Positions 19,966-29,230 of a DNA stretch of 64,000 bases are shown one piece after another (the first letter of the stretch is position 1; every line of letters begins with the position of its first letter). Where the stretch lies: NCBI GenBank assembly GCA_019638675.1, contig JAHBTE010000001.1:1-64000 (forward strand), read 5' to 3'. Both the position numbers and the translations under genes were made by a program. The notes under the pieces were generated by a model, which ran no database searches, had not been told where the DNA came from, and worked only from the letters and a program-made list of their open reading frames with translations. The DNA comes from Fimbriimonadaceae bacterium. GTDB lineage: Bacteria; Armatimonadota; Fimbriimonadia; Fimbriimonadales; Fimbriimonadaceae.

Positions 19966-20970
19966 TTATCCGCCCATTATCTGCTTAAGGAACGGCTGTA
20001 ATCCCGGAATCTGAGCCGCGAACATTCCGAATGCCATTCGGGCTAGCGAAACGTATCCTGCTCCAGTTTGCCAAGCGTTCTGCCCCGCTTTCACAGCACT
20101 GTTCCAAAGGTTGCCCGCTTGATCTATCAAAGTCGGCGGTGTGGCTGGTTTGGTTGTGTTTGCGGCTGGTTTTACCGCAGGATCGGCAATGCCTTTGAGT
20201 TTCACGTTAAGTGTGGAATCGAGTTTGCGTTCAGTTTTTGAACCGTCGCTGATTGATGTCACGGTGCTCACGGAAGAGTTCTTCATCGCTACGGTTCGGG
20301 CCGCCCCTTTCGCGGCATCAAACACCACCGTGCCAGAGCCATTCAAAACTGTTTTAACTCGGCTGACCGCATCTTTTTCGCTCTTGACAACCTCTAGCGA
20401 TTCGTCTTCCAGAACTTCGTACTCTTGCTTCACCGTAACGGCAATAGTGGCGAGGTCGCCTTTCATCTCACTGACCGTGCAGGAATACTGCATCGGCGAA
20501 TCACCAAATATTCGGGAGAACTCCCATTTGCCGCCAAGCTTGAGTTCGTTTCCATCCAACTCAATTGGGAGGTAAGTGATATCGGGGAATCGTTTGACAT
20601 CCAAACCCGGAAGCCGCACAGGCAGCATGATGTTTGGCGCGTCTGACTTCAGAACCTTTCCGCCGGGAGTCATGCTCACGGTGGTTTTTGGGAAATATCC
20701 CTTGGCTGATTCGATATCGAGCGGGAGCTTGGCGCCGTTAAACTTAATATCAAATGCCGTGAGTTCGCTGGATGCTCTTAAACTACCTGCTTCCTTTGAA
20801 AGGCCAACAACTCTGACCCCCATGTTGACTTCGGCTTTGCCTTCATTTCCACCAAGCAGAGGTAGAAAGCCATTAAATACAACCGCAACGTCGTAGTCCA
20901 GCTTTGTTGTGGCATCAAACTGATACACACCCATAGCCATAGCGGAAGCCGCAACCAAAGTCAACATCAT
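19966..20970 (-). CDS. exported protein of unknown function
   Basis: 334 residues. N-terminus MMLTLVAASAMAMGVYQFD is a short uncharged hydrophobic leader like others in this window. The body is beta-rich, reminiscent of DUF6263-type secreted proteins (VSMTPGGKVLKSDAP, YLPIELDGNELKLGGKWEF, GSGTVVFDAAKGAARTV), but I do not assign a family with certainty. A Pro/Thr/Ala-rich linker near residue 260-275 precedes a hydrophobic amphipathic tail (LARMAFGMFAAQIPGLQPFL) that may bind a membrane. It lies 27 bases upstream of ligA on the same strand. Role unknown. Confidence 0.65.
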   Translation of the reverse strand: MMLTLVAASAMAMGVYQFDATTKLDYDVAVVFNGFLPLLGGNEGKAEVNMGVRVVGLSKEAGSLRASSELTAFDIKFNGAKLPLDIESAKGYFPKTTVSMTPGGKVLKSDAPNIMLPVRLPGLDVKRFPDITYLPIELDGNELKLGGKWEFSRIFGDSPMQYSCTVSEMKGDLATIAVTVKQEYEVLEDESLEVVKSEKDAVSRVKTVLNGSGTVVFDAAKGAARTVAMKNSSVSTVTSISDGSKTERKLDSTLNVKLKGIADPAVKPAANTTKPATPPTLIDQAGNLWNSAVKAGQNAWQTGAGYVSLARMAFGMFAAQIPGLQPFLKQIMGG

Positions 20971-21033
20971 TAAGATTTTGACGCCTGAATCAAGCTTTGG
21001 GGTCTGGTGCTAGGACAAATCCCCGTTTTGGGC

Positions 21034-22650
21034 CTATCCACTTGGTTCGTCCGGGCCGAGGCCAGTTACACCGCGTTGAACTTCGTGTAAGTCTTCCGGC
21101 GTTCCCGTCGCGACCACGACTTTCATGTGCTGATGCAAAACCGTCGAGCCGTTCGGAACGAATTCCTTGCCTTCCGCTTTACAGAGAACGATGAGCACTC
21201 CTTCTGGCAATCCAAGATCCTTAACTTCTTTTCCTTCGTAGGGCGCACCAGACCTCACTTCAAACTCGGCGGTCAGTGGCTCGTCGTCTATGAGCTTCCA
21301 GCCGTTCTTAGCCGCATCTCGCTGAAGCAATGCTTCGTAAATTGGAGTGTCTTTTAAACCTTCCGAGACTGAATAAGCGGTGAATGCGGCGATCAGTAGG
21401 GGCAAGAGTAGATCGTAGCTACCGGTCATTTCGCCAATCAAGATAATCGCCGTTAAGGGGGCGCGGACAACGCCACTGAACAAGGCACACATCCCCGCCA
21501 CCGCGCATGCGGCGACGCTGATGCCGTTAGATGGCACGATTAGTTGAGTGATGTGAAATCCGGCGACTCCCATCACAGCGCCCAGCGAAAGGAGGGGAGC
21601 AAAAATGCCACCAGGGGCACCTGTTGCGTAGCAAAAATGCACCAATAAGAGCCGAATGATCAGATATGCAATCGCTGGCCACAGCAAGATTTCACCGTGA
21701 AGGGCGGCTTCGCTCAGTGCGTGACCTCCCCCGAGCAAAAGTGGCGAAACGAGATAAGCAAGTCCAACCATTACGCCAATCACGCAAGCTACTGCGACAG
21801 TGCTTTTCTTCTTCCATTTGCCAACTACCTTTTGGCTATCCAGTAGCCCGCGATTGAAGATCACGCCTAACACTCCGCCAAACACTCCCATCAGCACGAA
21901 TAACGGGATGTACATCAACGATGGAGCAGGAATGGGAGGAACGTTGAAAATTGAAACTTGCCCAGATACCAGCCTGGAAATGACCGTTGCGACCGCCGCA
22001 CTTAAAAGAGACGCACCAAAAACAACTGGTTGGAAATCTCGCTGAAGTTCTTCTAAAACAAACGTCACTCCGGCGAGTGGGGCGTTAAATGCGGCGGCAA
22101 GGCCTGCGCCCGCACCGGAGGCGATTAATGCCCGTCGCTCGCGACCGGTCGCTTGTGTGAAGTCAGATACTGCGGTTCCAACTGCACCCCCCATTTGCAC
22201 GGTTGGCCCTTCGCGTCCCATTACCAAACCCGAACCGAGTGCAACCAATGAAGCGGTGAACTTGACCCACAACAACCTTGCCCAGTTCAACGAAGCATGC
22301 CCTTCTAACACCGCTTTCATGTGCGGAATACCGCTACCACCTGAGTTCGGATCAATCTTCCCGATAAACAAAGCTAGCAGAATTCCGCCAGAAGCGATAA
22401 GAGCCACAACAAAAACGACGAGCACGGGATTCTGTGGAATCTGGCTCGTAAACCACATCCGCCAAGACTCAATAAAATGCAGGGCTAAACGAAAGCAGAC
22501 CGCTACTGTGCCAGATAAGACACCTACTAAAACAGCTCTAGGAAATAGTCGGCGGCGAACAACTTTGGTCGCGAGATACTCGCGTACTTCTTCTTCTAAG
22601 CCGACAGTGGAGTTGTCGGATACATCAGATAACTCTTCCTTATTTTCCAA
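21034..22650 (-). CDS. CLC chloride/proton exchanger with C-terminal TrkA-C-like domain
   Basis: 538 residues. The membrane part shows the three CLC filter motifs: GSGIPH (105-110), GREGP with the gating Glu147, and GGIFAP near residue 350. Retention of the gating glutamate is common to both exchangers and channels; bacterial members are mostly H+/Cl- exchangers. From about residue 460 there is a cytoplasmic TrkA-C-like domain (EFEVRSGAPYEGKEVKDLGLP, VVVATGTPEDLHEVQR), which in related proteins binds small ligands such as nucleotides. It starts 9 bases after the AI-2E-type permease, so the two are likely co-transcribed. Confidence 0.93.
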   Translation of the reverse strand: MENKEELSDVSDNSTVGLEEEVREYLATKVVRRRLFPRAVLVGVLSGTVAVCFRLALHFIESWRMWFTSQIPQNPVLVVFVVALIASGGILLALFIGKIDPNSGGSGIPHMKAVLEGHASLNWARLLWVKFTASLVALGSGLVMGREGPTVQMGGAVGTAVSDFTQATGRERRALIASGAGAGLAAAFNAPLAGVTFVLEELQRDFQPVVFGASLLSAAVATVISRLVSGQVSIFNVPPIPAPSLMYIPLFVLMGVFGGVLGVIFNRGLLDSQKVVGKWKKKSTVAVACVIGVMVGLAYLVSPLLLGGGHALSEAALHGEILLWPAIAYLIIRLLLVHFCYATGAPGGIFAPLLSLGAVMGVAGFHITQLIVPSNGISVAACAVAGMCALFSGVVRAPLTAIILIGEMTGSYDLLLPLLIAAFTAYSVSEGLKDTPIYEALLQRDAAKNGWKLIDDEPLTAEFEVRSGAPYEGKEVKDLGLPEGVLIVLCKAEGKEFVPNGSTVLHQHMKVVVATGTPEDLHEVQRGVTGLGPDEPSG

Positions 22651-22659
22651 ACCGTGAAC

Positions 22660-23871
22660 TTATACTATCCCTTCTTCGCGATGCCTCAAGGGTACAGCCG
22701 GGAGCCCGCTACCTGTTCCGACGGGTTTATTCGTATAGTTGAGAACTCTTTCAAGCACAAGCTTAATTACCCCTGCGACTGGGTAAGCAAGCATCATTCC
22801 CAGAACGCCGAACAGAGCACCTCCGCAGAATACGACGAACATTCCTACAAACGGATGGAGTTTGACCGCTTTGCCAACAACCCTTGGTGTGATTCCAATA
22901 TCCCAAGTTGTTGTGATCGCGGTAAAGCACAACATGATTACTCCGGCGAACCACCAAGAATTGGGAAGATTTAAAAACCAGTTTGAGTGCACTCCGCTTG
23001 TGCCGGTGGCAACCACAATGATGAACGCGCTGATCAAACCCCCGATGTTGGGTATCAGATACAAACAGCCAGCTACGAACGCGAGAATGTAGCTATATGG
23101 AACTCCCATCACGGTGAGCATAATCGCCTGTACCGCCATGTACAGCGAGATGTTAACCATCACGCCACGCAGGTAGTTTTGGAAGACGTCGCCGACATCA
23201 TCCAGAAAATCTTTGACTTCCATGCGGATAGCGGGAGGAATCCAGTTCGCAAAACGAGACCGGAACATCTCCAAGTCCATCATTAAGAACATGGCAAAGA
23301 GCGGGGTAAATGCCAATAGGATCAGTTGGCTGACCATACCGCTGAGGAAGGCTACAAACCCATTAAATGCGCGTTGGAGAGACTTACTGATGTTATCTCG
23401 GTAAGGATCGACGAACTGTGCAGTAAACGCTCTGCGCGTAGACGGCAACCCAACTTGCTCAAGAGTTGAACGGTAGGCGGTGAGAGTTGTATCCACTGCC
23501 CCCAGGGGGCCAGCAGGCTTTGCAATGACCGCAGGATTCCACCTTACAAATGGGTTGTCATCCGCCGACTCCTCGGCGAGTCGCTGAGCCAAACTCTGAA
23601 CCGATGAGCGCACATCATTGATTTGTTTGCCGATTCTCGGGCCAATAGCCAGCCCAAGGCCAAGAATTGAACCAAAAAATAGCAAACTGATGAGCATCAC
23701 TGCGGCGGGACGCGGCAATCCCCATTTGTTGAGTCGTCGGATCACCGGCTCAAGCAATACAGCGGTTAGCCACGCAAGAACAAAAGGCAATAAAATGCCC
23801 CGCACGCTCCAAAGGAACCAGAGAGTCACCGCAACCACGGCAACCCATAAAAAGATCCTCCAGCTTTTCAT
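22660..23871 (-). CDS. AI-2E family transporter (PerM/TqsA type)
   Basis: 403-residue membrane protein with about seven or eight hydrophobic segments. Family signs are the paired N-terminal helices (FLWSVRGILLPFVLAWLTAV), a charged external/periplasmic region near 70-150, SYILAFVAGCLYLIPNIGG near residue 256, and TPRVVGKAVKLHPFVGM followed by GALFGVLGMMLAYPVAG near 340-370. The family includes exporters of autoinducer-2 and Na+/H+ antiporters, so the substrate is open. It sits in a minus-strand run with YtxH and coiled-coil membrane proteins upstream and CLC downstream. Confidence 0.9.
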   Translation of the reverse strand: MKSWRIFLWVAVVAVTLWFLWSVRGILLPFVLAWLTAVLLEPVIRRLNKWGLPRPAAVMLISLLFFGSILGLGLAIGPRIGKQINDVRSSVQSLAQRLAEESADDNPFVRWNPAVIAKPAGPLGAVDTTLTAYRSTLEQVGLPSTRRAFTAQFVDPYRDNISKSLQRAFNGFVAFLSGMVSQLILLAFTPLFAMFLMMDLEMFRSRFANWIPPAIRMEVKDFLDDVGDVFQNYLRGVMVNISLYMAVQAIMLTVMGVPYSYILAFVAGCLYLIPNIGGLISAFIIVVATGTSGVHSNWFLNLPNSWWFAGVIMLCFTAITTTWDIGITPRVVGKAVKLHPFVGMFVVFCGGALFGVLGMMLAYPVAGVIKLVLERVLNYTNKPVGTGSGLPAVPLRHREEGIV

Positions 23872-23898
23872 GCGGGGCGTTTTTTAGAAAGTCAGCGC

Positions 23899-24132
23899 TT
23901 ATGCGCCTACTTCGTCAGATTCAATACCTTTTGTTTGTCGCTTTGCTCGTTGTTCAGCAATCCAGTCTTCGGTTTTATCCTTTGCTTCTTTCAACTTATC
24001 GCTAAGCTCATGTCGCATTTCGTCGCCCGCTTTGGGAGCAAACAAAATGCCAGCAACTGCGCCAACCAAAGCACCAAGACCAAACCCAGCTAAAAGATAC
24101 ATCAAACCATTTTTGTCGTCGTTTCCACTCAT
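23899..24132 (-). CDS. YtxH family small membrane protein
   Basis: 77 residues: one glycine-rich transmembrane helix (YLLAGFGLGALVGAVAGILF, about 11-31) followed by APKAGDEMRHELSDKL and a charged amphipathic helix. This is the standard YtxH (gas-vesicle-protein-like) layout; the family is often linked to envelope stress but has no defined reaction. Its ATG overlaps the stop of the upstream membrane/coiled-coil gene by 4 bases (ATGA). It precedes the AI-2E-type permease by 27 bases. Confidence 0.88.
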   Translation of the reverse strand: MSGNDDKNGLMYLLAGFGLGALVGAVAGILFAPKAGDEMRHELSDKLKEAKDKTEDWIAEQRAKRQTKGIESDEVGA

Positions 24133-24497
24133 TTCTGAACCTCAGATGATACTCGCTCAGGTAGCGATTTCACCTTTCTCTGCTTAAAGTATGCCGCAAA
24201 TAGCTTCGATCCCAAAGACATAAGCGTTTTTCCCGGGCCGTTTTGGCGAAAACCGCCAAACAAGCTCAAGATTTCGTGCCAAGGATCGGGTTTGTGCGAC
24301 ATCATTTCACGTAACGAATCAACTTGTGCTTGCTGTTGAGCGAGCCGTTGATCCAACTTGGCAAGCCGTGCATCCATTTCCTGAATTGATTTCCGCATCT
24401 CTTTTGCCATTCGCAACATGATCACCACGCCAGCAAGCAGAAAAACTGCAAGGATGACGGAAAAGATAAGCAGAAAATTGATCATTCCTGTGGGCAT
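24129..24497 (-). CDS. membrane-anchored coiled-coil protein, unknown function
   Basis: 122 residues: a transmembrane helix at about 6-28 (INFLLIFSVILAVFLLAGVV), a coiled coil at about 32-66 rich in Gln, Arg and Leu, then a short basic tail (YFKQRKVKSLPERV). The layout is like DUF948-type proteins, which also pair with YtxH proteins, but no specific family is certain. It begins 2 bases after mnmA ends and overlaps the YtxH gene by 4 bases, so the three are translationally linked. An envelope role is inferred from partners only. Confidence 0.7.
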   Translation of the reverse strand: MPTGMINFLLIFSVILAVFLLAGVVIMLRMAKEMRKSIQEMDARLAKLDQRLAQQQAQVDSLREMMSHKPDPWHEILSLFGGFRQNGPGKTLMSLGSKLFAAYFKQRKVKSLPERVSSEVQK

Positions 24498-24499
24498 AA

Positions 24500-25576
24500 C
24501 TATTTGATTCTCCCGCCTGCAACAACAGTTTCGCCTCGGTAAGCAACGGCGATTTGCCCCGGAGTAACAGCTCGAACTGGCTCATCAAAAACAATCACTG
24601 GCTCAGGAAAAGCGTACAAAGTTGCAGGACGTGCATCCATGTTGTACCGGATTTTTGCCATGACCTTGATGGGAGCCTCGTGACTTGAATAGGCGCTCCA
24701 TGTCACGTCTTCCAGATAAACCTCGCTTTGCAAAAGCTCGTCGTGGTCGCCCACGATTACTTTGTTTTCATCAGGGATCAGCCCGATCACGTAGAGCGGC
24801 CTTTCTTGAGAAAGTTTGATTCCCCGTCGCTGACCTACCGTGAAATCAGCAGTTCCCGAATGGGTTCCAACCTTTTTGCCAGAAGTGTCCACCAGATCGC
24901 CTTCTGCAAAAATTTCCGGCTTGTTCTTCCGCATAAACTCGCGGTAGCCGCCTGCATCGCTGACGAAGCAGATTTCTTGCGAGTCCGGCTTGTTGGCCAC
25001 CGGAAGTCCGGCTTCCCGCGCGATTCGACGGCACTCAGCTTTATCGCCGAGTTCACCTAACGGGAACATGACCTTGCTCAATTGTTCTTGGGTCGTCGCA
25101 TACAAAACGTAGCTTTGATCTTTGTTCCCACCCTTGCTGCGCATTAATCGGTAACGGTCACGATTCTTGTCGTACCGAATCCGTGCATAGTGACCCGTTG
25201 CCAGTTTGTCGCAACCGAGTTCTTGCATGGTGTTGAGCAGGGCATCAAACTTGACCTTTCGATTGCAAGTCACACAGGGGTTAGGAGTCCGGCCCTTGGA
25301 ATACTCATCAATGAATTCATCAATAACTGTTGACTTGAATTGATCCTTGAAGTTTATGACGTAATGCGGCATATCCAGCATCCGCGCAACACGGCGGGCA
25401 TCTTCCACTGCACCAAGGCTGCAACATCCTGCGTGGCGGGGATCGGTTTGGCTTTCTTGCCAAATTTGCATCGTGACGCCGATAACGTTGAACCCACGAT
25501 TCTTCAACAGTATCGGTACTACGCTACTGTCTACTCCGCCGCTCATTGCGACACAAATCGTGGGCTTCTTGTTCAC
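24500..25576 (-). CDS. mnmA: tRNA-specific 2-thiouridylase
   Basis: 358 residues. MnmA adenylates and thiolates uridine 34 of Glu, Gln and Lys tRNAs. Seen: the PP-loop VAMSGGVDSSVVP (9-21), the catalytic cysteines in NPCVTCNRKVKFD near residue 99 and QEICFVSD near 200, and the tRNA-binding GHYARIRYD near 127. The C-terminal beta-barrel has DFTVGQRRGIKL. Normal length. It starts at 25576 overlapping the VKOR-DsbA gene stop by 4 bases. Confidence 0.96.
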   Translation of the reverse strand: MNKKPTICVAMSGGVDSSVVPILLKNRGFNVIGVTMQIWQESQTDPRHAGCCSLGAVEDARRVARMLDMPHYVINFKDQFKSTVIDEFIDEYSKGRTPNPCVTCNRKVKFDALLNTMQELGCDKLATGHYARIRYDKNRDRYRLMRSKGGNKDQSYVLYATTQEQLSKVMFPLGELGDKAECRRIAREAGLPVANKPDSQEICFVSDAGGYREFMRKNKPEIFAEGDLVDTSGKKVGTHSGTADFTVGQRRGIKLSQERPLYVIGLIPDENKVIVGDHDELLQSEVYLEDVTWSAYSSHEAPIKVMAKIRYNMDARPATLYAFPEPVIVFDEPVRAVTPGQIAVAYRGETVVAGGRIK

Positions 25577-26709
25577 TTCAATAATTCTTTGATTTCCGGC
25601 TCATCCATGGCTCGTTCCAATTCTTGGAAGCTGAGTGCCCTCGGTTTGCCGTCATTAACGATCAGGAGGAATGTTGGTGTTCCCTTGATCTTTAACTCTT
25701 GCGAGGACAACATAAAGTCCTCGTTGACTTTATCCAACAGACGACTGTCACCATTCTTTGCCGACTCAAGTAAAGGCTTCAGCTCATCAAGATTAAGGCC
25801 AGACTCAGCGGCTATACCGAGGAGGCCTGCTTCAGTTTTCACACGTTCACCGTTCCCTTCTTCGTAAGCCTTATTTACGAATTCCCAGAATCGATCCTTT
25901 TCTGCTGCAAACTCAGCAATCATTGCTGCTGGCAATGCAGTTTCATGACCAGGCAAATTGAACAGCGGGAAATGTCTGAAGCCCACTCGGATTTTGCCAG
26001 GGTACTTTTTATATAACTCCTCAAATTTCGGACTTGTTGTGCGGCAGGTTGGACAGAGAATATCAGCAAATTCGATTATTACGATTTTTGCGCCTGGATC
26101 GCCTTTCATTTTCGCAGCAATCGGCAGAATTTGGTCATTTGTAAGGTCAGTTTTGAATTCTTTATAAACAACCTCTTTTTGCATTTGTGTTGTCGTGATT
26201 CCAAACGCACCAATAGCTAAAACAGCGGCTGCCGCCGCGACCGTCATATCTAACTTAGTTTGACGTTCACCTTCCGGCTCGCCTTTTTGCGCAAGCATCC
26301 CGTGGACGACAAAAGCAATGAGCATATTCACGGCTGATGTGAGACACCAGTAACAAACTTGCTGGAGCACATTAAGTGATATGACTTGTAAAAACAAGTG
26401 AAATCCGAACCCTATTCCAGTGAAAATTAAACTGGCATTTGCCGCCATTACCCAGTTCTTACCGGTTGCCTTGACACGGTACCAAGCAAGTCCAAAAAGC
26501 AGCAGATAAACCAGCAACCCCAAATAAGCAACTGGTATGCCGTAGAAAGAACCAGCAGGACTGTTCACAACTGCTGCACAGTTGACCGTAGCATTGGCAG
26601 CACAGGGCACTTCTTTTTCCGCCGCGTGGGAATATGAAAGAACCCCGGCTACAAACACTCCGAAGAGTGAAAGAACCATGGTCACACGGTTGAGCAATGT
26701 CGAATTCAC
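25573..26709 (-). CDS. VKOR-DsbA fusion for disulfide bond formation
   Basis: 378 residues. The N-terminal half is a vitamin K epoxide reductase-type quinone reductase with four or five membrane helices, loop cysteines Cys36 and Cys44, and the active-site CYWC at 119-122. After a further helix near 155-172, a DsbA-like thioredoxin domain follows with CPTC at 219-222 (FADILCPTC) and GTPTFLLIVNDG as the cis-Pro region. Such fusions oxidise periplasmic proteins and pass electrons to quinone, replacing DsbB. The stop overlaps the mnmA start by 4 bases. A periplasmic DsbA domain is expected. Confidence 0.92.
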   Translation of the reverse strand: MNSTLLNRVTMVLSLFGVFVAGVLSYSHAAEKEVPCAANATVNCAAVVNSPAGSFYGIPVAYLGLLVYLLLFGLAWYRVKATGKNWVMAANASLIFTGIGFGFHLFLQVISLNVLQQVCYWCLTSAVNMLIAFVVHGMLAQKGEPEGERQTKLDMTVAAAAAVLAIGAFGITTTQMQKEVVYKEFKTDLTNDQILPIAAKMKGDPGAKIVIIEFADILCPTCRTTSPKFEELYKKYPGKIRVGFRHFPLFNLPGHETALPAAMIAEFAAEKDRFWEFVNKAYEEGNGERVKTEAGLLGIAAESGLNLDELKPLLESAKNGDSRLLDKVNEDFMLSSQELKIKGTPTFLLIVNDGKPRALSFQELERAMDEPEIKELLK

Positions 26710-26813
26710 TTTGTAATTATACGTTGCGCAGGTGTCCCTTCTCTCAGACTCAGTGAACCAAGCTACCCTGGTACCATTAAAGCCTTGGCGAAACCTGCCA
26801 ACTCTCCTCTCCC

Positions 26814-28199
26814 ATGAGCAACGTCACCTTGCTGCAGCCTGGTTCCCGTCCGAGCAATATTCCAACTCGGCGCGGCACCTATTTTGTGCAGACATGGGGT
26901 TGTCAGATGAACGAAGAGGACAGCGAGCAAATTGCCCTTTATCTCAAAGATTTAGGGTTCACACCGGCTCAAGATTGGCGCGAAGCCCACGTTGTTGTAT
27001 TAAACACCTGCAGTGTTCGCAAGAAACCCGAAGATAAAGCATTTTCGATGCTCGGCCAGATCGGCGAGGTCAAGGCGGTGCGACCTACGATGGTGGTAGG
27101 CGTTGCTGGTTGCATGGCGCAAGTCCGGGCCGACGAAATTAGAAGGCGCAATCCGTTTGTGGACTTCGTGATCGGCACCGCCCAAATCGGACAGATTCCA
27201 GGATTGGTTGAAGAAGCAATCCAAACCAAAAAATTTCAAAAACGGTTGGAATTACCAGAGCGGAAAGGCGCAGTTGTCACAAATATTCCGCAAAGACACC
27301 TGGAGAGGGGTGGAAAGCTCAAGGCATTCGTTCCAATCCAATACGGATGCGATAAGTTCTGTACTTTTTGCATAGTTCCAACAACCCGGGGACGAGAACG
27401 CTCCCGTCCGACGGAGCACGTTATTGAAGAAGTTCGTCGGCTTGCCGAACTGGGAACCAAAGAAGTCAGTCTGCTCGGGCAGACTGTGAACTCCTATGGA
27501 AAGAATCTAGCCGAAGGAAACGTGCCATTTTCTAAACTTCTCCAGTTGATCGCCGGAATCCCTGGCATCGAGCGGATTCGGTACACCTCTCCTTATCCAC
27601 GCGATTTCAAGGCCGATCTCATTGACGTTATCCGCGATGTTCCTGAAGTGATGGAGCATTGCCACATGCCGCTCCAGGCTGGCAATAACGATTTGCTCAA
27701 ACGAATGAAGCGAATTTACACGGTGGAATCATTCCGTGAGATAGTGGGCAATCTACGATCTGCCGTTCCTCATATCGGACTCACAACCGACGTGATTGTT
27801 GGATTCCCTGGCGAAACTGAAGAAGAATTTGAGGGCACACTTGCAGCGATGCAGGAATTCAAGTTTGATCAAGCTTATATGTTCCGCTACTCTCCTCGCC
27901 CAGGAACCCCAGCCGCAGATATGGAGCAAGTTCCACAAGAGCTTTCGAAACAGCGTTTAGCCAAACTACAAGAGGTTCAATACGCGGTTCAAGCAGAGGA
28001 AGCCCCGAAGTGCGTTGGACAAGTATTAGAAGTGATGGTTGAAGGGCCATCGCCTAAGAATCCCAAGATGCTCCAGGGCTACACGCCGTGCTACAAGATG
28101 ATTCACTTTGAAGGCACAGAGTCTATCCTGCCTGGAACGATCGTTCCCGTGGAACTCACTGAAGCCCATCGCTGGGGTTTTATCGCTAAGCAAGCGTAG
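26814..28199 (+). CDS. miaB: tRNA-2-methylthio-N6-dimethylallyladenosine synthase
   Basis: 461 residues. MiaB adds a methylthio group to i6A37 in tRNA. Order of domains: UPF0004 (FVQTWGCQMNEEDSEQI, VLNTCSVRKKPEDK, GVAGCMAQ) holding one [4Fe-4S] cluster; radical SAM with YGCDKFCTFCIVPTTRGRER; and a C-terminal TRAM domain from about 390. Cys positions fit the three-plus-three pattern. ATG at 26814 gives a normal N-terminus. It is divergent from the VKOR-DsbA gene with 104 bases between the starts and converges with the 2-hydroxyacid dehydrogenase gene. Confidence 0.95.
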   Translation: MSNVTLLQPGSRPSNIPTRRGTYFVQTWGCQMNEEDSEQIALYLKDLGFTPAQDWREAHVVVLNTCSVRKKPEDKAFSMLGQIGEVKAVRPTMVVGVAGCMAQVRADEIRRRNPFVDFVIGTAQIGQIPGLVEEAIQTKKFQKRLELPERKGAVVTNIPQRHLERGGKLKAFVPIQYGCDKFCTFCIVPTTRGRERSRPTEHVIEEVRRLAELGTKEVSLLGQTVNSYGKNLAEGNVPFSKLLQLIAGIPGIERIRYTSPYPRDFKADLIDVIRDVPEVMEHCHMPLQAGNNDLLKRMKRIYTVESFREIVGNLRSAVPHIGLTTDVIVGFPGETEEEFEGTLAAMQEFKFDQAYMFRYSPRPGTPAADMEQVPQELSKQRLAKLQEVQYAVQAEEAPKCVGQVLEVMVEGPSPKNPKMLQGYTPCYKMIHFEGTESILPGTIVPVELTEAHRWGFIAKQA

Positions 28200-28201
28200 A
28201 G

Positions 28202-29230
28202 TCAATATCCTGAGTCAAGGTTCACGCGCCCAGTTTCTAAATCTCCGGATCGAAGTCTCCGCAAGACATCGCCGACCGCTTTCCACCGCAAATCGTCCAC
28301 TCCGGCACCACTACCGCCAATGTGCGGAGTCATCACCACGTTCTCAAGTGAAGCCCAATCCAGAGTGCCAGGGGTGCAATCACGAGTATCGTTTTCACCC
28401 GGATACCGCCACCAAACGTCCAGACCCGCTCCGTGAAGTCGTTTAGATTTCAGTTCTGCAAATAGGGCTGCTTCTTCGATAATTACCCCCCTCCCAACAT
28501 TGACCACGATAGAATGGTCCGGAAGCAAAGCAAGTTTCTGAGTGGTGAGCAACCCTTTAGTTTCGTCGGTGAGTGGCAAACAGATGTGCAGAACGTCTGC
28601 GAGAGCAAGTGCTTCATCTAACCGTCGGATATTCCATACATCAAACTTATCTATTATCCGCCCTTCTCCTTTACGAACCCCAATCACCTTCATGCCCAGA
28701 GCCGAACACACCCGCGCAACTCGCTGACCGATCTCCCCGAATCCGACAATCACGGCTGTTTTCCCGGCGAGGCCAATTGTTCCTGCTCCATCGTATCGCT
28801 CTGTCCATTCTCTGCCTCCATGGAGAAGCTGCTTTCGTACAAAATCGCGCCAAGAAAACGGTTGTTTGATTCCCTTGCTTCGCTCGCCCCAATCGCGCAT
28901 CCGCATACGCCTATCTAGAGCCACGATGTTCCGACTGACCGCCATCATCAGAGCAATAGCAGTTTCCGCCGTCATTCCTGCGTTGTGATGCAGGTTATAG
29001 ACATTTACTTCTGCTCGGTTTTTGAAAGTGTTTCTAGTTGCACCGGGCAACCCGGCCCACGGAATGATGACGGCCTTAAGTTGATCAAGGTCGTCGGCTT
29101 CTTCCGACTTCACAACGCCTTGCACTAGGACTTCGGTATCGGATGGAATCGAATTTCCAGTTGAAAGAGAAAAACTACTCGTTTCACCCAAAAGGTTAAT
29201 ATTTATTTCGTCTGAGAGATGAACCCTCAC
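28202..29230 (-). CDS. D-isomer specific 2-hydroxyacid dehydrogenase
   Basis: 342 residues. The NAD-binding domain carries GFGEIGQRVARVCSALG near residue 176; catalytic residues are the Arg in VNVGRGVIIEE near 256, a Glu near 285 and the His in MTPHIGGSG near 315. The N-terminal catalytic part is divergent (VHLSDEININLLGETSS). Relatives act on glycerate, phosphoglycerate or small keto acids; the substrate cannot be told. The ATG overlaps the stop of the upstream lipoprotein gene by 4 bases, an odd partner for a cytoplasmic enzyme and probably only operon packing. Confidence 0.87.
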   Translation of the reverse strand: MRVHLSDEININLLGETSSFSLSTGNSIPSDTEVLVQGVVKSEEADDLDQLKAVIIPWAGLPGATRNTFKNRAEVNVYNLHHNAGMTAETAIALMMAVSRNIVALDRRMRMRDWGERSKGIKQPFSWRDFVRKQLLHGGREWTERYDGAGTIGLAGKTAVIVGFGEIGQRVARVCSALGMKVIGVRKGEGRIIDKFDVWNIRRLDEALALADVLHICLPLTDETKGLLTTQKLALLPDHSIVVNVGRGVIIEEAALFAELKSKRLHGAGLDVWWRYPGENDTRDCTPGTLDWASLENVVMTPHIGGSGAGVDDLRWKAVGDVLRRLRSGDLETGRVNLDSGY

